In this document: in pieces, positions 35,173 to 45,060 of the stretch
Numbering within the stretch: the first letter of the stretch is position 1
Layout of the letters: each line of letters starts with the position of its first letter
Assembly (NCBI RefSeq): GCF_000959445.1
Contig: NZ_CP009632.1
Location: 868,001-932,000 of the forward strand
DNA from: Burkholderia vietnamiensis LMG 10929
GTDB taxonomy: Bacteria > Pseudomonadota > Gammaproteobacteria > Burkholderiales > Burkholderiaceae
Reading direction: 5' to 3'
Length of the DNA stretch: 64,000 nucleotides
Notes under the pieces: model-generated
Database searches by the model: none
Told to the model about the DNA's origin: nothing
Seen by the model: only the letters and a program-made list of their open reading frames with translations
Position numbers and translations under genes: made by a program

Positions 35173-36750
35173 TCACGGCGCACGCGCCGGGCGCAGCACC
35201 AGGCCGATCGCCGCGCCGACGAGCGCGAACGCCATCGCGACGCGGAAGTTGTCGGCGAGTGCGAGCGTGGTGGCCTGCACGCGCACCGCGCGATCGACGA
35301 GCGCGTAGGTGGCCTGGTTGCCGGTCGCGAACGTCGCGCCGTGCGCCACCAGCGACGCCGCCCCGGCCCGCAGCCGCTCGAGCGTCTCCGGATCGGACAG
35401 CGACACGTGCAGACCGACGAGATTCGAATGGGTTGCCTCCCTGATACGCTGGATCACCGCAATGGCCGTCGTGCCGAGCTGACCGCTCAGCAGGCGCGTG
35501 GTCTGCACGACCGCGCCGAACGTCAGCGCATGCTCGGCCATCACGTGCCGGCCGAAGAACACGATGACCGACGTGAGCGCCATCGTCTGCCCGAGCGCCT
35601 GCAGCAATTGCGACGGAATGAAGTCGGGCTCGGCCCACACCGGCGTGAGCTGCGCGCCGAGCGCGAACGCGATCGCCACCGTCACGAACCCCGCGACGAT
35701 CAGCCGGCGCGGATCGACGCGTTGCAGCAGCAGCGCGACGCACGGCGCGAACAGCAGTTGCGGTATCGCGATCCAGTGCAGCGTATCGCCAATCTGCAGC
35801 GGACGCAGCCCGTAGGTGCTGGCCAGGAACAGCGACGGGATGAAGCTCGTGTTCAGCACGGTGAAGCGCACGAGGCCGACCAGCACGATCAGCAATGCGA
35901 TGTTGGGGCGCACGAGATAGCTCAGATCGATGCCCGCGCGCGGCGACACCAGCTCGTGAATCAGGAACGCGGCGATCATCAGCGTGCCGATCGCGAGCAG
36001 CGCGACGATCAGCGGCGACTGCAGCCAGAACAGCCGCTCGCCCTGGTCGAGCGCGATGCACAGGCACGTGAAGCCGCCCGCGCCGAGCAGCATGCCGCGC
36101 GCGTCGATGCCGGATGCGAAGCGGCGGACCGGCTCGTCGGCGAGCGACACCATCAGGCACGCGATGAACGGCACGGTCAGCGCCGCGTTCTGCCAGAACA
36201 GCCAGCGCCAGCTCAGGTGTTCGCTGTACCAGCCTTCGAGCGTGGCCGACAGGTTCAGCGACATCTCGAGATTCATCGCGTACGCGGCAATGCCGAACGG
36301 AATCAGCCGCGGCGGCAGCGTGCGCACGACGAAGCCGATCGTCAGCGGGACGAACACGCCCGACGCGAGCCCGGCGATCGCCTGGCACACGATGAACGCG
36401 CCGAACTGCGTGCACAACGGCAGCGCGGTCTCCGCGCACAGAAACACCGCGGCGCCTGCGAGCAGCACGCGGCGTGTGCCGAACAGGAACGCGGCCGCGA
36501 TCGCGAGCGGCCCGACGAACATCTGCGATGCGGTGAATGCGGTGTTGATCCACGCGCCTTCGTCGAAGCCCGCGCCGAGCGCGCCGCGCACGTCGGCGAG
36601 GCCGAGCGACGTGATGCGCGACGTCAGCGTCGCGATGATCGCGCCGAGCAGCACGGCCGCGATCGCCGCGATCGAACGAAACGTCGGAATGTCGGAAGCG
36701 GGGCCGGCTGCCGGCGCCGCGGCACTACCGGGGGCGAACGTGGTGTTCAT
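35173..36750 (-). CDS. MFS drug transporter, DHA2/EmrB type (14 helices)
   Basis: The product has 525 residues with about 14 hydrophobic segments and the DHA2 signatures: IIATLTSRITSLGLADVRGALG in place of the usual LDTTIVNVALP, WINTAFTASQMFVGPLAIAAAFLFGTRRVLL and, after helix 5, WRWLFWQN. It exports hydrophobic drugs or fatty acids with the divergent membrane-fusion and outer-membrane genes as partners. GGGAG precedes the ATG. The divergent promoter between it and the HlyD gene is only 83 bp. Confidence 0.9.
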   Translation of the reverse strand: MNTTFAPGSAAAPAAGPASDIPTFRSIAAIAAVLLGAIIATLTSRITSLGLADVRGALGAGFDEGAWINTAFTASQMFVGPLAIAAAFLFGTRRVLLAGAAVFLCAETALPLCTQFGAFIVCQAIAGLASGVFVPLTIGFVVRTLPPRLIPFGIAAYAMNLEMSLNLSATLEGWYSEHLSWRWLFWQNAALTVPFIACLMVSLADEPVRRFASGIDARGMLLGAGGFTCLCIALDQGERLFWLQSPLIVALLAIGTLMIAAFLIHELVSPRAGIDLSYLVRPNIALLIVLVGLVRFTVLNTSFIPSLFLASTYGLRPLQIGDTLHWIAIPQLLFAPCVALLLQRVDPRRLIVAGFVTVAIAFALGAQLTPVWAEPDFIPSQLLQALGQTMALTSVIVFFGRHVMAEHALTFGAVVQTTRLLSGQLGTTAIAVIQRIREATHSNLVGLHVSLSDPETLERLRAGAASLVAHGATFATGNQATYALVDRAVRVQATTLALADNFRVAMAFALVGAAIGLVLRPARAP

Positions 36751-36833
36751 CGTCGAGCGGCTCCCGCCTGTCAAGCTGGCGCAAGCATAACGCGATGCGC
36801 CGAAACCTGCCCGTACGATGGAGTTTGCCGAAT

Positions 36834-37877
36834 ATGACGCCGCCCCCGTCCCCCACCCCGCCCGTTGCATCGTCTGCGCCTGCGCCGTCGCGTGCGCGCG
36901 CGCCGGCGATCGTCGCGATCGCGGTGCTCGCGCTGCTGCTCGTCGGGTCGTTGCTGTACGCGTTCGATACGCGCGACCTGGGCACCGACGATGCGTACGT
37001 GACCGGCCACCTGCATGTGATCTCGCCGCGCGTGGCCGGCACGGTCGAGCGTGTGCTCGTCGACGACAACCAGTTCGTCCACGCGGGCGAGGCGCTCGTG
37101 CAGATCGATCGGCGCGACTTCGACGTGCGCGTCGCCGCGCAGCGCGCGCGCGTCGCGCAGACGCGCGCCGATGCGAGCCGCGCCGTCGCGCTGATCGCGC
37201 AGGCCGACGCGGCGCTCGTTGCCGCGCGCGCCGATGCCGAGAAGGCCGAGCTCGATTACGCGCGGGCCAGCGAGCTGGCCCACGAGACGCCGCGCGGTTT
37301 GTCGAAGCAGGAGTTCGACGCGGCCGATGCCGCGCGCAAGTCCGCGCGGGCGCGCGTCGCGGCGGCCGACGCGCAACGGCGCAGCGCCCTCGCCGCGTCG
37401 CAGGCCGCCGATGCCGCGGCTGCCCAGAACGACGCCGAACTGCGCGACGCGCAGCTTCAGCTCGGCTATACGACCGTCGTCGCGCCGTCGGACGGCTACG
37501 TCGGCAAGAAGACCGTCGAGACCGGCGAGCACGTCGCGCCCGGCCAGGCGCTGCTCACGCTGGTCGAACCGCATCCGTGGATCGTCGCCAATTTCCGCGA
37601 GACGCAGCTGCGCAACGTGCGCACCGGCGACGCCGTGCAGTTGCGCTTCGACGCGCTGCCGCAGCGCACCTTCAGCGGCCGCATCGACAGCCTGTCGCCG
37701 GCGACCGGCGCGCAGTTCGCGCTGCTGCCGCCCGACAACGCGACCGGCAATTTCACGAAGGTCACGCAACGCGTGCCGGTGAAGATCCTGCTCGACGGCC
37801 CGGCGGCGACGGAGCCGCGCATCCGGCCCGGGCTGTCGGTCGTCGTCACGCTGCAGCGCAGCCCTGACGCACGATGA
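36834..37877 (+). CDS. HlyD/EmrA-type membrane fusion protein
   Basis: The product has 347 residues. One N-terminal membrane anchor (APAIVAIAVLALLLVGSLLYAF) is followed by TDDAYVTGHLHVISPRVAGTVERVLVDDNQFVHAGEALVQID, the classic EmrA lipoyl half, a long alpha-helical hairpin rich in Ala/Arg and the second lipoyl half with YTTVVAPSDGYVGKKTVETGEHV. GGAG ten bases upstream supports ATG 36834; ATG 36795 is in frame but would leave only 44 bp for the divergent promoter. The stop overlaps the next start (ATGA). Confidence 0.9.
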   Translation: MTPPPSPTPPVASSAPAPSRARAPAIVAIAVLALLLVGSLLYAFDTRDLGTDDAYVTGHLHVISPRVAGTVERVLVDDNQFVHAGEALVQIDRRDFDVRVAAQRARVAQTRADASRAVALIAQADAALVAARADAEKAELDYARASELAHETPRGLSKQEFDAADAARKSARARVAAADAQRRSALAASQAADAAAAQNDAELRDAQLQLGYTTVVAPSDGYVGKKTVETGEHVAPGQALLTLVEPHPWIVANFRETQLRNVRTGDAVQLRFDALPQRTFSGRIDSLSPATGAQFALLPPDNATGNFTKVTQRVPVKILLDGPAATEPRIRPGLSVVVTLQRSPDAR

Positions 37878-39307
37878 AGCGCGCATCCGCCCTGCTCGCC
37901 GCGAGCCTGTTGAGCGCGTGCTCGATCGCACCGCAGCCGCTCGCGCCGGTGGCGCTCGGGCACGACGGGTTTCAGCATGCCGACGCGTCGGCCGAGCATG
38001 CGCCATCGATGCAAGCATGGCCCGCATGGTTCGGCGACCCGCAACTGCACTCGCTCGTCGACGCCGCGCTCGCGCGCAACTTCGACGTGCGCGCCGCCGC
38101 CGCGCGCGTCGCGCAGGCGCAAGCGCTGCTCGGCATGCGCGACGCCGCGCTGTGGCCGAGCGTGCGCGTCGATCCGTCGTTCAGCCACGCGCGCGTATCA
38201 GGCACCGTCGACAACGCGTTGCCGAAGCGCATCATGCACAACTGGTCGGTGCCCGTCGCCGCGAGTTACGAAGTCGATCTGTGGGGCCGGCTGCGCGGCG
38301 ACGCGGATGTCGGTGCGCAGAATGTGCTGCAAGCCGCGGCCGATCGCGATGCGGTTCGGCTGCGGGTGGCAACCGAGGTTGCCGTCGACTACCTGACGCT
38401 GCGCTACGTCGACGACGATCTCGCGACGCTCGACAGCGCAATCGGGCTGCGCCGCACCGCGCTGGACGTGATCGCCGCCCGCGTGCGGGCCGGCGCGGCG
38501 AGCGACCTCGACGCACTGCGCGCGTCGGCCGATCTCGATACCGCGCGCGCCGATCTCGCGGACAGCCGGCGCTTGCGCGAGAATCTCGTCGATGCCATTG
38601 CGGTGCTGACGGGTATGGCCCCGAGCGCGTTCGAGCTCGAGGCGAGCGCCGTGCCCGTTCGCGTGCCGGACGTGCCGCCCGGCCTGCCGTCGACGCTGCT
38701 CGCGCGCCGTCCGGACGTGTTCGCGGCCGCGCGGCGTGTCGATGCCGCGTCGCTCGAGGTCGGCATCGCGCGCACCGCGTGGCTGCCGACGCTGACGCTG
38801 ACCGCCGACGGCGGCTTCGCGACCCGCGACCTGCGCACCTTCATCGATCGCAACAGCTCGCTGTGGAGCCTCGGCGCGAACGTCGCGCTGACGCTGTTCG
38901 ACGGTGGCAAACGCGATGCCGCGGTGGCGGCCGCGCGAGCCGGCGTCGAGGTTGCCGACGCGAACTACCGGGCGACTGCGATCGGCGCGTTGCGCGACGT
39001 ACAGGACGCGCTCAATGACATCGCCGCGCAACGGGAGCGGATCGCGCGCTACGGCGACGCCGTGCGCGCGACGGATGCCGCCGCGCGGCTGTCGCTGAGC
39101 CGCTATGCGCATGGTTACGTCGGCTATCTGGAAGTCATCGATGCGGACCGTGACGCGTTGAATGCCCGGCGCCAGTTGATTCACAGCCGGCAAGCGCTCG
39201 CGATCGCGACGGTGAGCCTCGTGCGTGCGCTGGGTGGCGGCTGGACGGCGCCCGCGGGAGCGGGCCGGCAAGCGGCGCGCGATGCGGTGCAAACCGATGC
39301 GCAGTGA
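37874..39307 (+). CDS. NodT-family outer-membrane efflux lipoprotein
   Basis: The product has 477 residues. The lipobox LLSAC puts the lipidated Cys near residue 16. The two TolC-like repeats begin WPAWFGDPQLHSLVDAALARNFDVRAAAARV and, in the second half, LGANVALTLFDGGKRDAAVAAARAGVEVADANYRATAIGALRDVQDALND. It supplies the outer-membrane channel for the HlyD/MFS pump. It overlaps the HlyD gene by four bases, so the two are translationally coupled. A complete tripartite system is therefore encoded at 35.2-39.3 kb. Confidence 0.92.
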   Translation: MKRASALLAASLLSACSIAPQPLAPVALGHDGFQHADASAEHAPSMQAWPAWFGDPQLHSLVDAALARNFDVRAAAARVAQAQALLGMRDAALWPSVRVDPSFSHARVSGTVDNALPKRIMHNWSVPVAASYEVDLWGRLRGDADVGAQNVLQAAADRDAVRLRVATEVAVDYLTLRYVDDDLATLDSAIGLRRTALDVIAARVRAGAASDLDALRASADLDTARADLADSRRLRENLVDAIAVLTGMAPSAFELEASAVPVRVPDVPPGLPSTLLARRPDVFAAARRVDAASLEVGIARTAWLPTLTLTADGGFATRDLRTFIDRNSSLWSLGANVALTLFDGGKRDAAVAAARAGVEVADANYRATAIGALRDVQDALNDIAAQRERIARYGDAVRATDAAARLSLSRYAHGYVGYLEVIDADRDALNARRQLIHSRQALAIATVSLVRALGGGWTAPAGAGRQAARDAVQTDAQ

Positions 39308-39346
39308 AGCCGCGCTCGTCGTGCGGTGCGCGCATGCACGCGCGCA

Positions 39347-40612
39347 TCATGCGAGCCGGTGCGCATCCTCGCCGAGAAACCGGTGCACGAAGGTCACGGC
39401 CATCGCGCCTTCGCCGACTGCCGACGCGACGCGCTTGACCGACCCGGACCGGACGTCGCCCGCCGCGAACGAGCCCGGCACGCTGGTCTCGAGATAGTAG
39501 GGACGGCGTTCGAGCGGCCACACCCGTTCGAACGCCGGACAGTCGTACAGATCGGTGCCGGTGACGAGATAGCCGCCGGAATTGCGGATGATGGCGGTGT
39601 CCTTCGCCCATTCGGTATTCGGCGCGCCGCCGATGCAGACGAACAGGCGTGTGGCCGGCACGCGTTCGGATGGGCCGTCGTCCGTGCGGATTCCGATCGC
39701 ATCGAGCCAGCCGTCGCCGTACAGTGCGTCGACCGCCGACCGGTAGCGCACCGCGATGTTCGGCGTGCGCTCGATCCGGTCGATCAGATAGCGCGACAAC
39801 GTGTCGGCGAGCGATGCGCCGCGCACGAGCATCGTGACCTCGCGCGCATGGCGCGAGAAATTCATCGCGGCCTGGCCGGCCGAATTGCCGCCGCCGACGA
39901 TGAACACGTGTTCACCGGAGCACATCGGCGCCTCGCTCGATCCGGCGCCGTAAAACAGCCCGGCGTTGAGAAACGCGGGCTCCTCCGGCAGCCCGAGGCT
40001 GCGGTATTCGATGCCGGTCGCGCAGATGTTCGAGCGGGCGACGAGCACCGAGCCATCGGCGAGATCGACGTGAATCTTGCCGTCGACGAAGCGCGCGTGC
40101 ACGCCTTCGCGCATCGTCAGCAGTTCGACGCCGAACTTCATGGCCTGTTCTCGTGCGCGCTCCGCGAGTTCCGCGCCGGGAATGCCGTCCGGGAAGCCCA
40201 TGTAGTTCTCGATCAGCGAGCTGGTGCCGGCCTGACCGCCCACCGCGGCGCGCTCGATCAGTACCGCGCGCAGCCCTTCCGATGCCGCATAGACGGCCGC
40301 CGACAAACCGGCCGGCCCCGCGCCGTAGATCGACACGTCGTATTCGACGAAGCGCGGCTGCGCGACCCAGCCGAGCCGCGCGGCGATTTCCGCGAGCGTC
40401 GGCCGGTACAGGCGCGAGCCGTCCGGAAAGATCACGACCGGCAGCCGGACGTCGCGCAATGGTGCGATGCCGAGCTCGCGCGTGCTGTCGGCGTCGGAGG
40501 TGAGCTCGCACCAGTCGTACGCGACCATGCGACGCTGCAGGAAATCGCGGATCGCATACGCGTCGCGGCTGCGCGGCATGCCGATGATTCGTATGTGGTG
40601 CGGCTGATTCAT
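39347..40612 (-). CDS. Thioredoxin reductase-like FAD/NAD oxidoreductase with N-terminal glutaredoxin-like domain
   Basis: The product has 421 residues. Residues about 5-85 resemble a glutaredoxin-like fold (IRIIGMPRSRDAYAIRDFLQRRMVAYDW) but have no CxxC. The FAD-binding GAGPAG is at 97-102, with VGGQAGTSSLIENYMGFP and the NADPH site IVGGGNSAGQAAM. The TrxR redox pair CxxC is missing where GAGSSEAPMCSGEH is found, so it cannot be a classical thioredoxin reductase. GGGAG precedes ATG 40612. It lies convergent to the efflux operon. Confidence 0.87.
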   Translation of the reverse strand: MNQPHHIRIIGMPRSRDAYAIRDFLQRRMVAYDWCELTSDADSTRELGIAPLRDVRLPVVIFPDGSRLYRPTLAEIAARLGWVAQPRFVEYDVSIYGAGPAGLSAAVYAASEGLRAVLIERAAVGGQAGTSSLIENYMGFPDGIPGAELAERAREQAMKFGVELLTMREGVHARFVDGKIHVDLADGSVLVARSNICATGIEYRSLGLPEEPAFLNAGLFYGAGSSEAPMCSGEHVFIVGGGNSAGQAAMNFSRHAREVTMLVRGASLADTLSRYLIDRIERTPNIAVRYRSAVDALYGDGWLDAIGIRTDDGPSERVPATRLFVCIGGAPNTEWAKDTAIIRNSGGYLVTGTDLYDCPAFERVWPLERRPYYLETSVPGSFAAGDVRSGSVKRVASAVGEGAMAVTFVHRFLGEDAHRLA

Positions 40613-41264
40613 GCGCGGCTCCCGATGTTGGCGATGGGGACGCGGCCGGCTGGTGGGATGATCGCCGCCGCAGTCGCGAATGTACGCCGTGGGGCGCGGT
40701 GCGTGGCGGGGTTCATAACAATTAAGGCGGGGTGGGTGGGGGCTGGCGCGGTCAGCCTTCACTCAACGCGCCGGCGCTATAACGCGGGTTGTAGCCTGCC
40801 GAGAGGCCACGGTCGGAACCCCAGACTTTGTGCTGTATTCCAGAGCATCGTTCGATGCAATCACGGCTCGCTGACGGGCCGGCAACTCCGAATTCACGAT
40901 AGAGATGGTCCGGGATATCGGTCCCCTCAACGGCGGCCTGCTCGTAGGCATGGCGTCCCGGCTGCTTGCCGATCAGTCCAGGTTCTACATCAAGCGGCTG
41001 GCCTTGACGCGGCCATCTGAAGAAAGCCGGCCTGGTGCGGTTCGGCACCGACTTCGAGCCGCCCGGCCGCATGTGGCTGACACGCCGGGCGGCTGACCGC
41101 CACTGATTCGACGCCCGGGTCACTCCAACCCAGCCGCGGCGGCCCGATCCCGCCCCATCCGACACCGAGGGTTAACACGGCGCACTTCCGGCTTTGTGCC
41201 GTGCGTCTTTTCGCCTAGAATTTATCGACCGATAACTTATCTCTCGATAAACAAGGAGTTCGCC
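40613..41264. other. Intergenic region with a possible gene remnant and tandem operators
   Basis: These 652 bp precede the VOC gene. A short plus-strand stretch near 41027-41097 reads KKAGLVRFGTDFEPPGRMWL and stops, which looks like the C-terminus of a lost gene, but no start is present. Two tandem palindromes at 41222-41250 sit directly before the VOC ribosome-binding site. Otherwise I see nothing. Confidence 0.4.
41222..41250. promoter_or_regulatory. Two tandem palindromic operators before the VOC-monooxygenase operon
   Basis: TTATCGACCGATAA (41222-41235) is a perfect 6-bp inverted repeat with 2-bp centre. TTATCTCTCGATAA (41237-41250) is a second copy with one mismatch, 15 bp further. They end just before AAGGAG, so a bound protein would repress the operon. 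The cognate regulator is not evident in the window; MarR- or TetR-type sites of this size are known. Confidence 0.65.
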
Positions 41265-41738
41265 ATGCCTGTCTCGCGACTCGCGCACTACTCGATCCGC
41301 ACGCTCGACCTCGACCGGTCGTGCCGGTTCTACGAGCGGGTGCTCGGCTTCAAGCGCGGCTACCGCCCGCCATTCGACTTCCCGGGCGCGTGGCTATACG
41401 CCGGCGACGACGAAGCCGACTACGGAATCGTGCACCTGATCGGCATCGATCCGGCCGACCCGCGCGGCCTTGCCGCCTATCTCGGCGACAAGGCCGTGCC
41501 AGCGACAGGCACCGGCACCGTCGATCACATCGCGTTCCTCGCGACCGGCGTCGAAGCGATGTGGCGCACGCTGCGCGCCGAGAACGTCGCGTGGCGCGAC
41601 CGCACCGTGCCGAGCCTCGGGCTGCATCAGATCTTCATCGAAGACCCGTCGGGCGTGACGATCGAACTGAACTATCCGGCCGCCGAAGTGGCCGGCCTCG
41701 ACCCGCGCGGCGCAGCCGCGGCTACCCGTGGAGCGTGA
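41265..41738 (+). CDS. VOC-family (glyoxalase/dioxygenase-like) protein
   Basis: The product has 157 residues with paired beta-alpha-beta-beta-beta modules: RLAHYSIRTLDLDRSCRFYERVLGFKRG at the N-terminus and TVDHIAFLATGVEAMWRTL to HQIFIEDPSGVTIELNYP at the end. His8, His in VDHIAF and Glu in IEDP/IELNY are placed like metal ligands. The family includes glyoxalases and ring-cleaving dioxygenases. AAGGAG is seven bases before the ATG. One base separates its stop from the start of the FAD monooxygenase, so the two are co-translated. Confidence 0.87.
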   Translation: MPVSRLAHYSIRTLDLDRSCRFYERVLGFKRGYRPPFDFPGAWLYAGDDEADYGIVHLIGIDPADPRGLAAYLGDKAVPATGTGTVDHIAFLATGVEAMWRTLRAENVAWRDRTVPSLGLHQIFIEDPSGVTIELNYPAAEVAGLDPRGAAAATRGA

Positions 41739-41739
41739 C

Positions 41740-42966
41740 ATGAACGACCGCAATTCGACCAAGCGCAATGCCGCCATCGTCGGCGGCTCACTGGGCGGCC
41801 TGTTCGCCGCGAACCTGCTGCTGCGCAACGGCTGGGACGTCGACGTGTTCGAGCGCGTGCCGGACGAACTGTCCGGGCGCGGCGCCGGCATCGTCACGCA
41901 TCCCGAGCTGTTCGACGTGCTGCGCGCGGCCGGCGTCCGGATCGACGCGTCGATCGGCGTGAACGTCGAGGCGCGCATCACGCTCGCACGCGACGGCTCG
42001 CTCGCCTCCGAGCGGCCGCTGCCGCAGACGCTCACCGCGTGGAGCAAGATGTACCACGTGCTGCGCGCCGCGCTGCCCGACCAGCATTACCACGCGGGCG
42101 CCGTGGTCGCCGACGTGGCGGACGGCCCCGATCGCGCGTCGGTCACGCTCGCCGACGGCTCGGTGGTCCACGCGGATCTCGTCATCGCCGCGGACGGCCT
42201 GCGCTCGGCGATCCGCGAAACCTTCCTGCCCGACGCGCGCTTGCAATACGCGGGCTATGTCGCGTGGCGCGGGCTGGTCGACGAACGCGAGCTGTCCGAC
42301 ACGACGCACGCGACGCTGTTCGGCAAGTTCGCATTCGGGCTGCCGCCCCGCGAACAGATCCTCGGCTACCCGGTTGCCGGGCGGCACAACAGCACGCAGC
42401 CCGGCGAGCGCCGCTACAACTTCGTCTGGTATCGCGCGACCCGCGAAGACACCGACTTGCCGAACCTGCTGACCGACGCGACCGGCAAGCAGTGGGCCGG
42501 CGGCATTCCGCCGACGCTGATCCGGCCCGACGTGCTCGCCGCGATGGAAGACGCCGCGCATGCGCTGCTCGCGCCGCAGTTCGCGGAAGTCGTGTCGCGC
42601 GCCGCGCAGCCGCTGTTTCAGCCGATCTACGACCTCGAGGTGCCGCACATGACGTTCGACCGGATCGCACTGCTCGGCGACGCCGCGTTCGTCGCGCGCC
42701 CGCACTGCGGGATGGGCGTCACGAAGGCGGCCGGCGACGCGATGGCGCTCGTGCAGGCGCTGGGCGCCCACGCCGATACGCTCGATGCGCTGCATGCCTA
42801 CAGCGACACGCGCACCGCGTTCGGCGCCGCGATCGTCCAGCATGCGCGTCATCTCGGCGCGTACATGCAGGCGCAGTTGCAGAACGACACCGAACGCGAA
42901 ATGGCCGAGCGCTATCGCACGCCCGAAATCGTGATGCGCGACACCGCCGTGCCGCCGCAACTGTGA
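41740..42966 (+). CDS. FAD-dependent aromatic monooxygenase (dihydroxypyridine 3-monooxygenase-like)
   Basis: The product has 408 residues. The FAD-binding GGSLGG is at 15-20 (AAIVGGSLGGLFAANLLLRNGWDVDVFERV), then GRGAGIVTHPELFDVLRAAGV, LVIAADGLRSAIRE (DG motif) and LLGDAAFVARPHCGMGVTKAAGDA (GD motif). The wording of the first block matches the 2,6-dihydroxypyridine 3-monooxygenase subgroup, which hydroxylates N-heteroaromatic or phenolic rings. GGAG six bases upstream favours ATG 41740 over GTG 41728. It follows the VOC gene almost without a gap. Confidence 0.87.
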   Translation: MNDRNSTKRNAAIVGGSLGGLFAANLLLRNGWDVDVFERVPDELSGRGAGIVTHPELFDVLRAAGVRIDASIGVNVEARITLARDGSLASERPLPQTLTAWSKMYHVLRAALPDQHYHAGAVVADVADGPDRASVTLADGSVVHADLVIAADGLRSAIRETFLPDARLQYAGYVAWRGLVDERELSDTTHATLFGKFAFGLPPREQILGYPVAGRHNSTQPGERRYNFVWYRATREDTDLPNLLTDATGKQWAGGIPPTLIRPDVLAAMEDAAHALLAPQFAEVVSRAAQPLFQPIYDLEVPHMTFDRIALLGDAAFVARPHCGMGVTKAAGDAMALVQALGAHADTLDALHAYSDTRTAFGAAIVQHARHLGAYMQAQLQNDTEREMAERYRTPEIVMRDTAVPPQL

Positions 42967-43030
42967 ATCGCGCAGGCCGCCTGCCCGACGTGCCGCACCA
43001 CGTCATGACCGATACCAACCAGGAGACACC

Positions 43031-43390
43031 GTGAACCGCTCGATTCCGGCTTGCGCCGGCCCCGTCCCCGATCCGGACGCATTCGCCGCGCCCCAGCACC
43101 CGCTGCTGCGCGATGCCCGCTTCCGCCAACTCGTCGCGCGCAGAAGGCGGTTCGCGTGGTCGCTGACCGCCGTCATGCTCGCGCTCTACTTCGCGTTCAT
43201 TCTCGCGCTGGCGTTCTCGCCCGCCTGGCTGGGCCGGCCGATCGCGCCGGGCCGCACGACGACGTGGGGCATCCCCGTCGGCTTCGGGATGTTCGTCGCG
43301 ACCTTCGCGCTCGTCGCGCTGTACGTGCGGCGCGCCAATTCGGTACACGACGCGCGCGTCGCGTCGATTCGCGACGGAGGCGGCCAATGA
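43031..43390 (+). CDS. DUF485 family small membrane protein
   Basis: The product has 119 residues with a GTG start directly after [45 protein letters not shown] and [24 protein letters not shown] are the two helices of the DUF485/YjcH family. These proteins are always partners of solute:sodium symporters of the ActP type. Its stop overlaps the next start (ATGA). Confidence 0.9.
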   Translation: MNRSIPACAGPVPDPDAFAAPQHPLLRDARFRQLVARRRRFAWSLTAVMLALYFAFILALAFSPAWLGRPIAPGRTTTWGIPVGFGMFVATFALVALYVRRANSVHDARVASIRDGGGQ

Positions 43391-45060
43391 AGCGCGCCGC
43401 CACCATCGCTGCGTCGATCGTCGCGGCGGCCGGCGCAACGCCCGCATGCGCGGCCGCACCGGCCGTGCATGCGCCCGCGCACGATCCGCTCGCGATCGGC
43501 ATGTTCATGCTGTTCGTCGCCGCGACGCTCGTCATCACGCGCTGGGCCGCGCGCCACAACCACAGCGTCGCCGATCACTACGCGGCCGGCGGCCGCATCA
43601 CCGCGCTGCAGAACGGCTGGGCGATCGCCGGCGACTACATGTCGGCCGCGTCGCTGCTCGGCATCTCCGCGCTCGTGTTCACGAGCGGCTACGACGGGCT
43701 GATCTATTCGGTCGGCTTCCTCGCGAGCTGGCCGATCATCCTGTTCCTGATCGCCGAGCCGTTGCGCAACCTCGGCAAGTACACGCTCGCCGACGTCGTG
43801 TCGTACCGGCTGCAGCAACGCCCGATCCGCGCGTTCGCGGCGTCGAGCTCGATCGTCATCGTGCTGCTGTACCTGGTGTCGCAGATGGTCGGCGCCGGCA
43901 AGCTGGTCGAGCTGCTGTTCGGGCTGAACTACACGGTCGCGGTCGTGATCGTCGGCGTGTTGATGGTCGTCTACGTGTTCTTCGGCGGCATGCTCGCGAC
44001 CACGTGGATCCAGATCGTCAAGGCCGTGCTGCTGCTCGCCGGCGCGGCCTTCATGGCGGTCATGGTGCTGAGCCGCTTCGGCTTCAGCCTCGACGCGCTG
44101 TTCGCGCAGGCGATGCGCATCCATCCGAAGCACGCGGCGATCATGCGGCCGGGCGGGCTCGTGTCCGATCCGGTGTCCGCGGTGTCGCTCGGGCTCGCGC
44201 TGATCTTCGGCACGGCCGGCCTGCCGCACATCCTGATGCGCTTCTTCACCGTCGGCGACGTCGGCGCCGCGCGCAAGAGCATTCTCTATGCGACCGGCAT
44301 CGTCGGCGCCGGCTATGCGCTGATCATCGTGATCGGCTTCGGCACGATCGCGCTCGTCGCCGCGGACCCGCAGTATCACGACGCAAGCGGCGCGATCGCG
44401 GGTGGCGCGAACATGGTCGCGATCCATCTCGCGCACGCGGTCGGCGGCGACCTGTTTCTCGGCTTCATCTGCGCGGTCGCGTTCTCGACCATTCTCGCGG
44501 TGGTCGCCGGGCTGACGCTGGCCGGCTCGTCGGCGATCTCGCACGACCTCTACGCGAACGTGCTGCGCCGCGGCCGCGCCACCGACCGCGACGAAATGCG
44601 CGTCGCGCGCGCGACGACGCTGGTGCTCGGCGTGCTCGCGATCGTGCTGGGCATCGCGTTTCAGAAGCAGAACATCGCGTTCATCGTCAGCCTGACGTTC
44701 TCGATCGCGGCCAGCTCCAATTTCCCGGTGCTGCTGCTGTCGATCTACTGGCGCGGGCTCACCACGCGCGGCGCGGTAGTCGGCGGCGCGGTCGGCCTCG
44801 TCACCGCGGTCGCGCTGACCGTGCTGAGCCCGACCGTCTGGGTGCAGGTGCTCGGCCACGCGCATGCGCCCTACCCGTACGAGTATCCGGCGCTGTTCTC
44901 GATGGCGGCGGCGTTCGTCGCGATCGTCGCGGTGTCGGTGACCGACCGGTCGGCCCGCGCGCGCCGCGAACGCGAGCTGTTCGATCTGCAGCTCGTCGCA
45001 TGCGAGTTGGGCGTCGTGCCGTCGCAGTACGACCATCACAACCTGGAGACGACACGATGA
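43387..45060 (+). CDS. Solute:sodium symporter, ActP-like
   Basis: The product has 557 residues with a cleavable-looking N-terminal hydrophobic leader and about 13 transmembrane segments. Family marks are [39 protein letters not shown] (sodium-site region) and [21 protein letters not shown]. In E. coli the YjcH-ActP pair takes up acetate; here the pair is embedded in an aromatic-catabolism-like operon, so a different carboxylate is likely the substrate. It overlaps the genes on both sides by four bases each. Confidence 0.9.
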   Translation: MKRAATIAASIVAAAGATPACAAAPAVHAPAHDPLAIGMFMLFVAATLVITRWAARHNHSVADHYAAGGRITALQNGWAIAGDYMSAASLLGISALVFTSGYDGLIYSVGFLASWPIILFLIAEPLRNLGKYTLADVVSYRLQQRPIRAFAASSSIVIVLLYLVSQMVGAGKLVELLFGLNYTVAVVIVGVLMVVYVFFGGMLATTWIQIVKAVLLLAGAAFMAVMVLSRFGFSLDALFAQAMRIHPKHAAIMRPGGLVSDPVSAVSLGLALIFGTAGLPHILMRFFTVGDVGAARKSILYATGIVGAGYALIIVIGFGTIALVAADPQYHDASGAIAGGANMVAIHLAHAVGGDLFLGFICAVAFSTILAVVAGLTLAGSSAISHDLYANVLRRGRATDRDEMRVARATTLVLGVLAIVLGIAFQKQNIAFIVSLTFSIAASSNFPVLLLSIYWRGLTTRGAVVGGAVGLVTAVALTVLSPTVWVQVLGHAHAPYPYEYPALFSMAAAFVAIVAVSVTDRSARARRERELFDLQLVACELGVVPSQYDHHNLETTR

